The position numbers and the translations under genes are program-made. Positions 37,467-64,000 of a stretch of 64,000 bases of DNA are shown here, one piece after another. Every line of letters starts with the position of its first letter. The stretch's first letter is position 1. Below the pieces are notes generated by a model. The model saw only the letters and a list, made by a program, of their open reading frames with translations, had not been told where the DNA came from and ran no database searches. This DNA comes from Phymorhynchus buccinoides (lineage: Eukaryota; Mollusca; Gastropoda; Neogastropoda; Raphitomidae): the NCBI GenBank assembly GCA_017654935.2, contig CM065682.1, positions 39,801,682 to 39,865,681 of the forward strand, given 5' to 3'.

Positions 37467-37648
37467 ACGTAAAAAAACCTTTCAATTGCATATCGGTTTT
37501 TCAAACAATACAGGGTTACTGTTCTTAATTCCTTAAATGTGTCCATTTCTTCTCAGTTCAGTACATTGTATTAGCCCCTTGACTGCCACCAACGTATCAC
37601 GTACTGACCTGATGACATCACTGATGATGTCATCAGATGAAGAGGAAT

Positions 37649-54124
<16,476 letters not shown>

Positions 54125-54313
54125 TTTCTTTCGTTCTTGATGTCTTTCTTCTCTTTCTCTCTGCCCTGTGCCCGGTCTTGTTGTAGAGGATGTTGTGACT
54201 AGCTGGCAGAGAACACGACTGGGAGAAAAGGGGACGCTACACAGGATAGACTGCTTCCCCTAGGGGTTTCCTTACACGCAACAAATTCAGCGGGGTTTGG
54301 GGGGACTCAGCAG

Positions 54314-54374
54314 CCAATCAGCTCAGCTCTCTCACTGGCTGGACACAGATTGTTGCCGTAATGTGCTGACGTAA
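54314..54374 (-). promoter_or_regulatory. Candidate promoter elements of WIPI-like gene, copy 2
   Basis: About 190-250 bp upstream of the start codon there is a CCAAT box (CCAATCA, 54314-54320; ATTGG on the gene strand) and a CRE-like TGACGTAA (54367-54374). The same pair is kept in copy 1 at 23933-23937 and 23976-23983. No TATA box was seen. The assignment rests on position and motif only. Confidence 0.4.
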
Positions 54375-54981
54375 ACTGTACAGGCCTTGTACACAGGCTT
54401 ACACCAAAGACACATAGTAGAGAGAAAGAGAGAGAGAGAAGCTCTGAGCAGAGCCAGTGAATCTTAGTTGGCTTTGCTCTAAGTGTCTCAACACACTTCA
54501 TTCTACAGTTTGAGATTGGGAAAGTTTATACCCTCTGTTAATTATTGGTTTTAAATTCGAGTGTTATGAATTTCGATCGACGCTTTATTGACGGATAATC
54601 TTTAAAGTTTAAATAAGAGTCACAACAGAGATAGCCTGTGGCGAACACTAAATGAGCCAAAGTCCTGTCACCACACACTGGGATACGTAGCATTGTGCCC
54701 ACGTCTCTGTATGTCCCTGTCTCTATGTGCCCCCGTTTCATGTCTTTCATGTGCTCGACAAAAAGCGCAATATAAGTGTCCATTTATTATTATTATTATT
54801 TTAACAACTTTATCAAAACAAATTTTTGTTTTCTCTTTAAAATAACTCTATATTAAAGAAATTTGTCCCCTTCCTCTAACTAAAAATTAATGGTAATGTC
54901 CGATATGGCTTAGGCCGGGAGGACGTAAAACAAACCTTTAGTTATTATTATTTACCCGCTTTCTATGATTGTGTCCCCGTC

Positions 54982-55225
54982 CTATTGGGGTCTGCAACGA
55001 ACACCTTTTGCAAGAGTGAATGCCCTTGGAGGGTGGGGGAAGATGGTTCAGTACTGACCAGACATGGGGATAACTCTCGCCAATAACCCCTATTTGATGC
55101 CACTAAATGGCTGCCTTTCGCAAGAGTGAATGCAAGACTGTGAATGCCCTTGTCAATACTGACCAGCAAGAGCAATTACTCTCACTGTCAAGGGCGTTAA
55201 TAACACTAGTTGCAAAGGCCTATAC
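54982..55225. repeat. Dispersed repeat (reverse orientation of 14775-15000)
   Basis: TTTTGCAAGAGTGAATGCCC and GATAACTCTCGCCAATAACC are the complements of words at 14890-14990. The copy 1 counterpart is 24622-24850. Confidence 0.6.
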
Positions 55226-55307
55226 CTCTCCGTCTCTTCGTTTATCCTAAGCCTAACCCCATCCCTATCCGGCCAAACACCCGAACCCTAACACTAACCT
55301 TAACGCT

Positions 55308-55450
55308 TACCTGTACCCCGGTGTAGAGTGGCACAGAGGTAGGCCTAAAGCGTGTGTTCGCCTTGTGTCAAGCAAACCCGAGTTCGAATCTGGGTACAGG
55401 GGATTTTTCCTCTCACTTTACACTACTAGGCCTTACGGTCTGAACGTGGA

Positions 55451-55481
<31 letters not shown>

Positions 55482-55735
55482 CGTAAGCCCATGCACTTAG
55501 CACACGTTAAACCCAGTGGCAACGAAAAAGTTGTCATTTGGTCAGAACTTAATCCCTCCCCCCAGTTCTTCCTCATCAGTCACACAGAAATCGCATGTAA
55601 AATGCAAAATAAAACTTGGGTGGCGCGCCTCTGGCTGCGACGCGCTCTCCAGCTGGGAGAAACCCGAATTTCACAGAGACGCCTCCGTGACTATGAGGTA
55701 TCCAATGCCTAATACCTAACCCTTACCCTAACCCG
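55308..55735 (+). repeat. tRNA-headed SINE, copy 2
   Basis: The head has tRNA-like GTAGAGTGGCACAGAGGTAG and box B GAGTTCGAATCTGGGTACAG. Then a core GGATGAGACGATAAACCGAG and a tail GCGACGCGCTCTCC ... CACAGAGACGCC, ending in CCTAACCC-type words. It is immediately followed by the 16-bp minisatellite. Confidence 0.7.
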
Positions 55736-55740
55736 AGGCC

Positions 55741-56395
55741 CCGGGACACACAGAAACGGGGAGACATAGAGACGGGGACAAATAGATATGGGGGCACACA
55801 GAGACGGGGACACACAGAGACGGGGACACACAGAAACGGGGACACACAGAGACGGGGACACACGTACAGAGACGGGGGCACACAGAAACGGGGACACACA
55901 GAGACGGGGACAATTAGCGGATATGGGGGCACACAGATACGGGGACACACAGAGATGGGGACAAATAGATATGGGGGCACACAGAGACGGGGAAACACGT
56001 ACAGAGACGGGGGCACACAGAAACGGGGACACACAGAGACGGGGACAATTAGCGGATATGGGGGCACACAGATACAGAGACACGCAGAGACGGGGACAGA
56101 ACAGAGACGGGGACATAGATATGGGGACACACAGAGACGGGGACATAGATATGGGGGCACACAGATACGGGGACACACAGAGACGGGGACACATGTACAG
56201 AGACGGGGGCACACAGAAACGGGGACACACAGAGACGGGGACAATTAGCGGATATGGGGGCACACAGATACGGGGACACACAGAGACGGGGACAATTAGC
56301 GGATATGGGGGCACACAGATACGGGGACACGCAGAGACAGAGACGGGGACATAGATATGGGGACACACAGAGACGGGGACACACAGAGACGGAGG
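55741..56395. repeat. 16-bp minisatellite, copy 2
   Basis: Regular 16-bp units ACACAGAGACGGGGAC with a longer higher-order pattern containing ATTAGCGGATATGGGGGC. All six frames stay open over long stretches, so the Cys/Pro/Val and Thr/Gly/Arg ORFs are artefacts. Confidence 0.95.
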
Positions 56396-56434
56396 CGGAG
56401 GAGGGAGGGAGTCGTGGTGGGAGGGGGGAGGGGG

Positions 56435-56845
56435 TTAGTGGTGGTGGTTGAGAGGGTGGCGGTGAGGAGGGGGAGTCTGTGAGGTCGATGTCAAGGGTAT
56501 GGGGCTGTTTGATGTGGTACTACATGTAGTACATTGTAAGCGTCCAAGGTTACCTGTGAATCTCTGATAGCAGTCTCTGTGATAGCCATGCTCTTGTTTC
56601 AGTTCTTCAGGCACTAACCGGCAAGAATGTTCCATGCGATAGTCAGGTGAATCAGGAGGTTCCAAAAGTCTACGTTTACAGATGCCCTTGAGCTTTGTAA
56701 GTTTGTTTTCAGGTTCTTTTAATTCAGACATGTATGTAAAAGTTTCAGATTTTGAATCCTGGAAGTGAATCACATAAACTCGAGGCTTTTCCTGTTCAGA
56801 TGAGGTGGTGGCAAAATCTGTGTGTTTTCGCTTTCGTGACGCCAT
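56435..56845 (-). CDS. Exon of an uncharacterised invertebrate protein (YHRDCYQRFTGNL family)
   Basis: Starts at an ATG (MASRKRKHTDFATTSSEQ) and contains ETFTYMSELKEPENKLTKLK, a Cys (GICKRR) and HGYHRDCYQRFTGNL. I recognise this spacing of Cys and His followed by YHRxCYxxFT as the N-terminal part of a family of uncharacterised, often multicopy proteins of molluscs and cnidarians, possibly zinc-binding and possibly transposon-linked. The probable donor CACAG|GTAACC at 56553-56554 would end the exon there, so the following Pro/His/Ser-rich codons are likely intron. Downstream exons were not identified. Copy 1 at 26099-26524. Confidence 0.6.
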   Translation of the reverse strand: MASRKRKHTDFATTSSEQEKPRVYVIHFQDSKSETFTYMSELKEPENKLTKLKGICKRRLLEPPDSPDYRMEHSCRLVPEELKQEHGYHRDCYQRFTGNLGRLQCTTCSTTSNSPIPLTSTSQTPPPHRHPLNHHH

Positions 56846-57949
56846 TACTTCTTAGATCTGCACCCCTCAGTCATCTGCAATTGTGTTAGAATTTGTATGT
56901 AATAGAAGATTTTAATACAAGACATGATTTCTAAGCAATCAAGTGGTCATAAATGAAAAGATCTGCCAAAAAGACGTTTTTAAGGATTCCGAGCGATATT
57001 CCAGTTTTGGGGGTAGGGATGATCTTTTTGCAACTGTGACATACCTAATCGGTCCAGAACCTTCAAACTTGGCCTGAATGACCCTAATACATTGTAGTTT
57101 GTGACAATATATGTCAAGTTAGGGATTTGTTGATTATTTCTTGTGAGAGATGACATCCTCTTTTAATCATGTAAATGACAGTACGTGAAGAACACGTGTC
57201 ACGGAAACCAAGTTATAGCCTTATTAGTATTTGTAATGCTCTTTGTATGATACGTATTCATTTCTTTTACTAAACTAGGAAGCAAATTATAGTTTTCTTA
57301 GTTTTAATATCGCTTGATTACTTATTGAAAATGCAATTGCCGAAATGAGGTTTAGGGAGGTACCCTTGCGGCAAGGGCAATAACTCTAAGACCAACCCAA
57401 ATGTTTTGCTGTTAACATGCATAAATGGATTCAGCACACTCTGGAGCACATCGTAGACCTAGTCTGGTTTAGCCCTGGGGAGGGGGGGGGGGTGCAAGGA
57501 ACTCCCCACACTCATTATTGACAGTCCATTGATTGTGATTTTTACACCAATGGCCACTCATTTCTTATCATGACTTTTTTCTCCCATGCCCTGTTTCAAG
57601 TGCATTTCAGGGGTAGTCTCAGTTGTCCGTTCATTGTCGTTCTTCACGTGATACAAACCCAATTTTTTTTTAATGGATTTGATTTCAGCAAATGAAACAA
57701 TGTTCCAAGAACTAGATTTGACCATTTCTGGGTGCATAACATGTTTATCTTGTACGTCACATTGTGCTAAATATCTTATCCCTAGTGACTGTTGCTATAT
57801 ATAAGTTTACTTAAGACAGAGACAAACAGAGAAAGCTAACAGTGAGAAACCAAAATAATGGTGTTCGCGGGAATCGACGAGTAGTCCAAGGGACGCAATG
57901 CAGGGGTTGTCTACAGTACTGTAACATCGTTTGGCTTATTTCCCTTAGA

Positions 57950-57981
57950 CTGCTCTCTCTCTCTCTCTCTCTCTCCTCCAG

Positions 57982-58050
<69 letters not shown>
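57950..58050. repeat. (CT)n microsatellite
   Basis: CT run just 5' of the 58058 ORF. Nothing recognised between 56846 and 57950 apart from AT-rich sequence and a G run near 57480. Confidence 0.95.
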
Positions 58051-58057
58051 ACTGTGT

Positions 58058-58411
58058 GTGTCAGCTCTGACTGATCGAAGAGTGCAGAGACGACTGAGAG
58101 ACAAAAGCAGGAACAATGCAATTCAGAAGTGTGTGATTCACAAGTCGGAATCAGAAGAAATCTTGATGTGTGAGGCTGATGATATCGTTTTAGAATATCG
58201 ATGTGGTGATAGTGATGAGAAGGGACACAGGCCTACTGGCACACACTGGTTTGTAAAGCAGGCAGAAAAGAACCTCTTGTGCGAGGAGCGTGTTCGACTT
58301 GCCAGCTTGAGAAAAGGAAGACAAGTCGACGACACACATCACGTCATTCAAGCCCACGCTGAAAGAGATCTGCATTCTCTGGTTGAGTTGATTCGGCTTT
58401 ACCTGGGATGA
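58058..58411 (+). CDS. Unidentified ORF or exon, 117 codons
   Basis: Non-repetitive, charged composition (RRLRDKSRNNAIQKCVIHKS; DTHHVIQAHAERDLHSLVEL). Preceded by GTGTGTCAG, a possible splice acceptor after a CT tract, and ending at a stop right after LIRLYLG. It resembles a genuine exon more than the repeat ORFs around it, but I do not recognise the family and see no partner exon. Copy 1 (27685-28050) is frameshifted by indels. Confidence 0.35.
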   Translation: MSALTDRRVQRRLRDKSRNNAIQKCVIHKSESEEILMCEADDIVLEYRCGDSDEKGHRPTGTHWFVKQAEKNLLCEERVRLASLRKGRQVDDTHHVIQAHAERDLHSLVELIRLYLG

Positions 58412-58659
58412 TGGCAGCGTTTCCTGGCCCCAAGCAACGTTGAACTGCGCACTTTTCAATAACAATGTGATCGCCTTTGTTTGTAATCTGTGCTCGCAAA
58501 ATGTTTTTTTTTAAAAACACACCAAGAAGACAGTAATTGCCGTGGTTTCCATGTCAATCAAACAGATTTTGTTCGTTTTTATGTTTCTCCCACCCCATCA
58601 ACCCAAATTGAAACGGGCTAAAAAGGCCTACTCAATTAAAACTTCAGACTTCAGACCTC

Positions 58660-58923
<264 letters not shown>

Positions 58924-59757
58924 AATCAACTTATGCAGCCTGCTGACATCTCTTTGCTTACATCACGAATAGGGTTTCAAGGTATGAGGTAGATCTTTTT
59001 TCTAGACGTATGTGTTTATGGTACTATGATGTTTACAGTCCACTTCTGTTGTAATATTCCTGTTCCAGCGTTTCTCCCCATCCCAGCTTCCCACTGAAAG
59101 GTGGAACGAGTGTGGGCAGGTAGAGCGATAATGGAAAAACATTTTTTGCTTAAAGCGGATAATAAACCTGTAAAATATCTAGTAGACCTATCACAGACTC
59201 ACAGGTTTTTAAAGACCCACCAGGTCACGTGTCAAAATCACGGGTTTCGCGTGTTTTTCTTCTTATAGCTGGTAAGAAATCTTGTTTTGACCAGGTTTGA
59301 CTCCCATACAAATGACCCCAAATTGAAAACGAAACATCATTTTAAAGAGCAGCCTCAATTTGAAGTTGGAGACATTTGTAAGTGGGTCACAGCTACCCAG
59401 AAAAAGAGACTTAATCGTGGTGCGTCAGTCCGCGGTTGGGTGTTTTTCTGGGTAACGGTGACCCACATACAAAGTCCCCAACTTCAAATTGAGGCTAGTC
59501 TTTAAAGTGATGTTTTGTTTTGAATTTGGGGGTATTTGTATGGGCGTCACTCCTGGTCAACATAAGATTTCTTACCAGCTATAAGAGGGAAAACACGTGA
59601 AACCCGTGATTTTGACACGTGATGTGGTGGGTCTTTAAGACTCAATACACGTATAATAAAAGACAAGCGCGTTGGAGAGGGGGGGGGGGGGGGGGGGGGG
59701 GGGTACAGGTGTTCCGGAACCCAACAAAACTAGAAAATAAAAGAGTGACAATCCGCA

Positions 59758-60876
<1,119 letters not shown>

Positions 60877-61289
60877 ATGCAATCCGTGACTGCATGTCCG
60901 TCGTATAATGAAACTTCACGCCAGAGCTTTAGCAAATAACAATAAAGATCATGAGTTCACATCCTATTCTCCCAGGAGAGGCCTCCAATGCTTTTTTACA
61001 TTCAAATTATTGTCAGCTTCTGGGAAGAATCGTCCCACCGACACACCCCGAACGACATGTTGACCCCCCCCCCCCCCACATCGACTAATTGGTCCGCCTC
61101 TAGTACATTATTGTACATCTTTGGGACATCAAGACTTTAAAATCACAAGAAATGACCATTAATACCAATGAGTTGCAAGACATTCATTATATTGCTTGCT
61201 ACTCTGTTTTTCATTCTAAAATGGAAGTAATATGTTAACGTTTACGTCTCCCCGTGGGGATGCCGGGGGGTCTTACGTAAAAACAGTTT

Positions 61290-61848
61290 CCCCATTTTCT
61301 GGAAGTTCTGTGCTTGCAGCTTTCTCCTATGTCCCACTCTCTCTGTCTGGAAGTTCTGTGCTTGTAACTTCCTTTAATTTGGCACTCTCTCTGTCTGGAA
61401 GTTCTGTGCTTGTAGCTTTCTCTAATGTCCCACTCTCTCTGTCTGGAAGTTCTGTGCTTGTAGCTTTCTCTAATGTCCCACTCTCTCTGTCCGGAAGTTC
61501 TGTGCTTGTAGCTTTCTCTAATGTCCCACTCTCTGTCTGGACGTTCTGTGCTTGTAGCTTTCTCTAATTTCCCACTCTCTCTGTCGGGAAGTTCTGTGCT
61601 TGTAGCTTTCTCTAATGTCCCACTCTCTCTGTCTGGAAGTTCTGTGCTTGTAGCTTTCTCTAATTTCCCACTCTCTCTCTGTCTGGAAGTTCTGTGCTTG
61701 TAGCTTTCTCTAATTTCCCACTCTCTCTCTGTCTGGAAGTTCTGTGCTTGTAGCTTTCTCTAATGTCCCACTCTCTCTGTCTGGAAGTTCTGTGCTTGTA
61801 GCTTTCTCTAATGTCCCACTCTCTCTCTGTCTGGAAGTTCTGTACTTC
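61290..61848. repeat. 48-bp minisatellite, copy 2 (~11 units)
   Basis: Clean 46-50 bp units of GTCTGGAAGTTCTGTGCTTG then TAGCTTTCTCTAATGTCCCA. It ends abruptly inside a unit at GTCTGGAAGTTCTGTACTTC and passes to the 42-bp-type array of the third copy. Confidence 0.93.
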
Positions 61849-62330
61849 GTATCAGGCGCTGAAACAAGGACATTGGCAGCAAGAGATTTCAACACAGACG
61901 CTGGATCAGGGACATTGCCAGATGGAGATCTTGCATCAGGTGCTGAATCAGGGACACTGGGAACATCGTGGGTAGAATCAGGGACACTGCGAACAGTGTG
62001 GGCAGAATCAGGGACACTGCGAACAGTGTGGGCAGAATCAGGGACATTGTGAACAGCGTGGGCAGAATCATGGACAGTGGGAACAGTGTGGGCAGAATCA
62101 GTGACTCTGGAAACAGTGTGGGCAGAATCAGGGACACTGGGAACAGTGTGGGCAGAATCAGGGACACTGGGAACAGTGTGGGAAGAATCAGGGACACTGG
62201 AAACGATGTGGGCAGAATCAGGGACACTGGGAACAGTGTGGCCAGAAACAGGGACACTGGGGAAAACGTGGGCAGAAACAGGGACAGTGGGAACAGTGTG
62301 GGCATAAACGGGACACCTGGAAATGTGTGG
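61849..62330. repeat. 42-bp and 30-bp minisatellite units, third copy
   Basis: Two or three 42-bp-type units, then about 12 of the 30-bp units (AATCAGGGACACTGGGAACA ...). The foldback and palindrome elements that precede this array in copies 1 and 2 are absent. Confidence 0.88.
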
Positions 62331-62455
62331 GAAGGTAGAGGGATATCTGGAAATGTGTGGGAAGGTAGAGGGATACCTGGAAAAGTGTGGGAAGGTAGAG
62401 GGGTACCTGGAAATGTGTGGGAAGGTAGAGGGATACCTGGAAAAGTGTGGGCAAG
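62325..62455. repeat. Variant 30-bp minisatellite
   Basis: Five units of GTAGAGGGATACCTGGAAAT then GTGTGGGAAG, a diverged relative of the 30-bp unit. Similar units recur at 62820-62990. Between them, 62580-62760 is single-copy sequence starting with a CTT run. Confidence 0.85.
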
Positions 62456-62712
62456 ACGAGGGACACCAGCAGCAGAAGATTTCAAAACGGACGCTGAATC
62501 AGGGACACTGGTAGTGGGAAATTTTAACATGGACCTTGAAACAGGGACACCGGCAGTGGGAAATTTGAACATGGACCTTCTTCTTCTTCTTCTTTGATCG
62601 CTCAGACAGTTTCCTGTCAATTATGAGCGCAGATGCGTCATGCTGCCGTTATGCGCCCAACTAAGAAAAAGCTAGGCCCAGCAAGTCCGACTTCGGCTGG
62701 AGGAAATCTTTT

Positions 62713-64000
62713 TCAAAGTATTTCGTGAAAAAAGGCAGCAGAATGGACCAGGTAAGGCAGAAAGATAGTAGATGACAGCAAGCAAAGGGAAACGGCAGGG
62801 ACACTGGTAGCAAGAGATTTTGCAGCGTGGACAGGTAGAGAAATGCCTGGAAAAGTGTCAGCAGGTAGAGGGATACGTGGAGAATTGTGGGCAGGTAGAG
62901 GAACACCTGGACAATTGTGGGCAGGTAAAGGGATACCTGAATAAGTGTGGGCAGGCATACGGTTACTGGGAAAAGTGTTGGCATATACACCGTGAACAGT
63001 GTGGGTAAGACGAGGGACATCAGCAGCAGAAGATTTCAAAACGTACTCTGAATCACTGGTAGTGGGACACTTGAACATGCACCTTGAAACAGTGACACGG
63101 GCAGTGGGCAATTTGAACAAGGACCTTGAAACAGGGACACTGGCAGAAGAAGATTTGAAAACAGGCGCTGAATCAGGGACACTGGCAGCAAGAGATTTTG
63201 CAGTGGTCGCTGAAACAGGGACACTTTCAGCAGTAGGCTTCGCATCAGGCGCTGAAACAAGGACATTGGCAGCAGGAGATTTTAAAACAGACGCTGGATC
63301 AGGGCCACTGCCAGATGGAGATGTTGCATCAGGTGCTGAATCAGGGACACTGGGAACAGCGTGGGCAGAATCAGGGACACTGGCAGCAGCAGATGTCGCA
63401 ACAGGCGCTGAATCAGGGACACTGGCAGCAGCAGATTTTGCAACAGGCGCAGAATCAGGGACACTGACAGCAGCAGATGTCGCAACAGGCGCTGCATCAG
63501 AGACACTGGTAGCAGTAGATCTTGCATCAGGTGCTGAAACAGGGACACTGTCAGATGTAGATTTGGTATTAGGTGCTGAAACAGGGACACTGGCAGTAGT
63601 AGATTTTGCAACAGGCGCAGAATCAGGGACACTGACAGCAGCAGATTTCGCAACAGGCGCTGAATCAGGGACACTGGTAGCAGCAGATTTGGCAACAGGC
63701 GCTGAGTCAGGGACACTGGTAGCAGTAGATTCCACAACAGGCGCTGAATCAGGGACACTGGTAGCAGCAGATTTGGCAACAGGCGCTGAATCAGGGACAC
63801 TGGTAGCAGCAGATTTGGCAACAGGCGCTGAGTCAGGGACACTGGTAGCAGCAGATTTGGCAACAGGCGCTGAATCAGGGACACTGGTAGCAGCAGATTT
63901 GGCAACAGGCGCTGAGTCAGGGACACTGGTAGCAGCAGATTTGGCAAAAGGCGCTGAATCAGGGACACTGTTAGCAGCAGATTTGGCAACAGGCACTGAA
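62713..64000 (-). CDS. Partial tail exon of a third WIPI-like copy (runs off window)
   Basis: An open frame of over 425 codons in the same frame as exon 12 of copies 1 and 2 (PDSAPVAKSAATSV units). The order of its variant units (KSTTASVPVSAPNTKST, then APDARSTATSV) is the same as at 6060-6210 and 37780-37900. Unlike copies 1 and 2 it is not cut by the 15-bp array: the frame continues through 30-bp-type units (SVPDSAHAVP) and degenerate repeats to a stop near 62713. The rest of the gene should lie beyond 64000. It may be the ancestral tail, or a decayed array open by chance. Confidence 0.5.
   Translation of the reverse strand, partial: SVPVAKSAANSVPDSAPFAKSAATSVPDSAPVAKSAATSVPDSAPVAKSAATSVPDSAPVAKSAATSVPDSAPVAKSAATSVPDSAPVVESTATSVPDSAPVAKSAATSVPDSAPVAKSAAVSVPDSAPVAKSTTASVPVSAPNTKSTSDSVPVSAPDARSTATSVSDAAPVATSAAVSVPDSAPVAKSAAASVPDSAPVATSAAASVPDSAHAVPSVPDSAPDATSPSGSGPDPASVLKSPAANVLVSAPDAKPTAESVPVSATTAKSLAASVPDSAPVFKSSSASVPVSRSLFKLPTARVTVSRCMFKCPTTSDSEYVLKSSAADVPRLTHTVHGVYANTFPSNRMPAHTYSGIPLPAHNCPGVPLPAHNSPRIPLPADTFPGISLPVHAAKSLATSVPAVSLCLLSSTIFLPYLVHSAAFFHEIL
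63370..64000. repeat. 42-bp minisatellite, third copy (runs off window)
   Basis: Regular 42-bp units in the same variant order as the coding arrays of copies 1 and 2, continuing past the right edge. Confidence 0.93.

Noticed and set aside
55340..55410. tRNA gene suggested by GAGTTCGAATCTGGG
   Set aside because: Only box-like similarity; joined to the SINE core and tail that recur elsewhere without this head.
55709..56451. Cys/Pro/Val-rich and Thr/Gly/Arg-rich ORFs
   Set aside because: They are the 16-bp minisatellite read in different frames, with no splice or start context.

Overview
This is eukaryotic, most likely invertebrate animal DNA. It has GT-AG introns, tRNA-derived SINEs, a non-LTR retrotransposon fragment, MITE-like foldback elements and abundant (GA)n, (CA)n and minisatellite DNA. 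A mollusc is my guess from the repeat style, not a proof. There is no operon, CRISPR array or prokaryotic gene. Two runs of exactly 500 N (344-843 and 21595-22094) are scaffold gaps, so the window is three contigs: A (1-343), B (844-21594) and C (22095-64000).

The window holds one unit of about 30 kb twice, head to tail. Copy 1 is 844-21594 plus 22095 to about 31435. Copy 2 is about 32019-61848. The array-rich tail of a third copy starts at about 61850 and runs off the right edge. Most of copy 1 in contig B matches copy 2 closely, with scattered substitutions and different array lengths. The copy 1 part in contig C (22095 to about 31500) is full of single-base insertions and deletions relative to 52440-61850, and its first 1.2 kb re-reads the end of contig B. 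The gap at 21595 therefore hides an unmerged overlap. Whether the duplication is genomic or partly an unresolved haplotype cannot be decided from the sequence.

The one gene I can assemble with confidence lies on the minus strand in each unit. It is a divergent WIPI1/2-like (Atg18-family, PROPPIN) beta-propeller. Copy 2 has twelve exons between 54124 and 37649, with intact splice sites and phases that join to 665 codons. Exon 7 encodes the phosphoinositide-binding FRRG motif and exon 8 the family signature SNTETVH. The last exon runs straight into a 42-bp minisatellite that is in frame and open, so the protein appears to end in 17 (copy 1) or 18 (copy 2) tandem 14-residue repeats rich in Ala, Ser and Pro. 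This is the most interesting object in the window.

Downstream of the gene (lower coordinates) lie more arrays: the 42-bp unit, a 30-bp unit sharing a 15-bp core and reading frame with it, and a 15-bp unit that also occurs in the last intron. Beyond these are a 662-bp foldback element and a cluster of nested palindromes. Upstream of the gene are a MITE, SINEs, 16-bp and 48-bp minisatellites, an exon of an uncharacterised invertebrate protein family (56435-56845, minus) and an unidentified plus-strand ORF (58058-58411). Most other open frames are minisatellite or dinucleotide repeats read in several frames.
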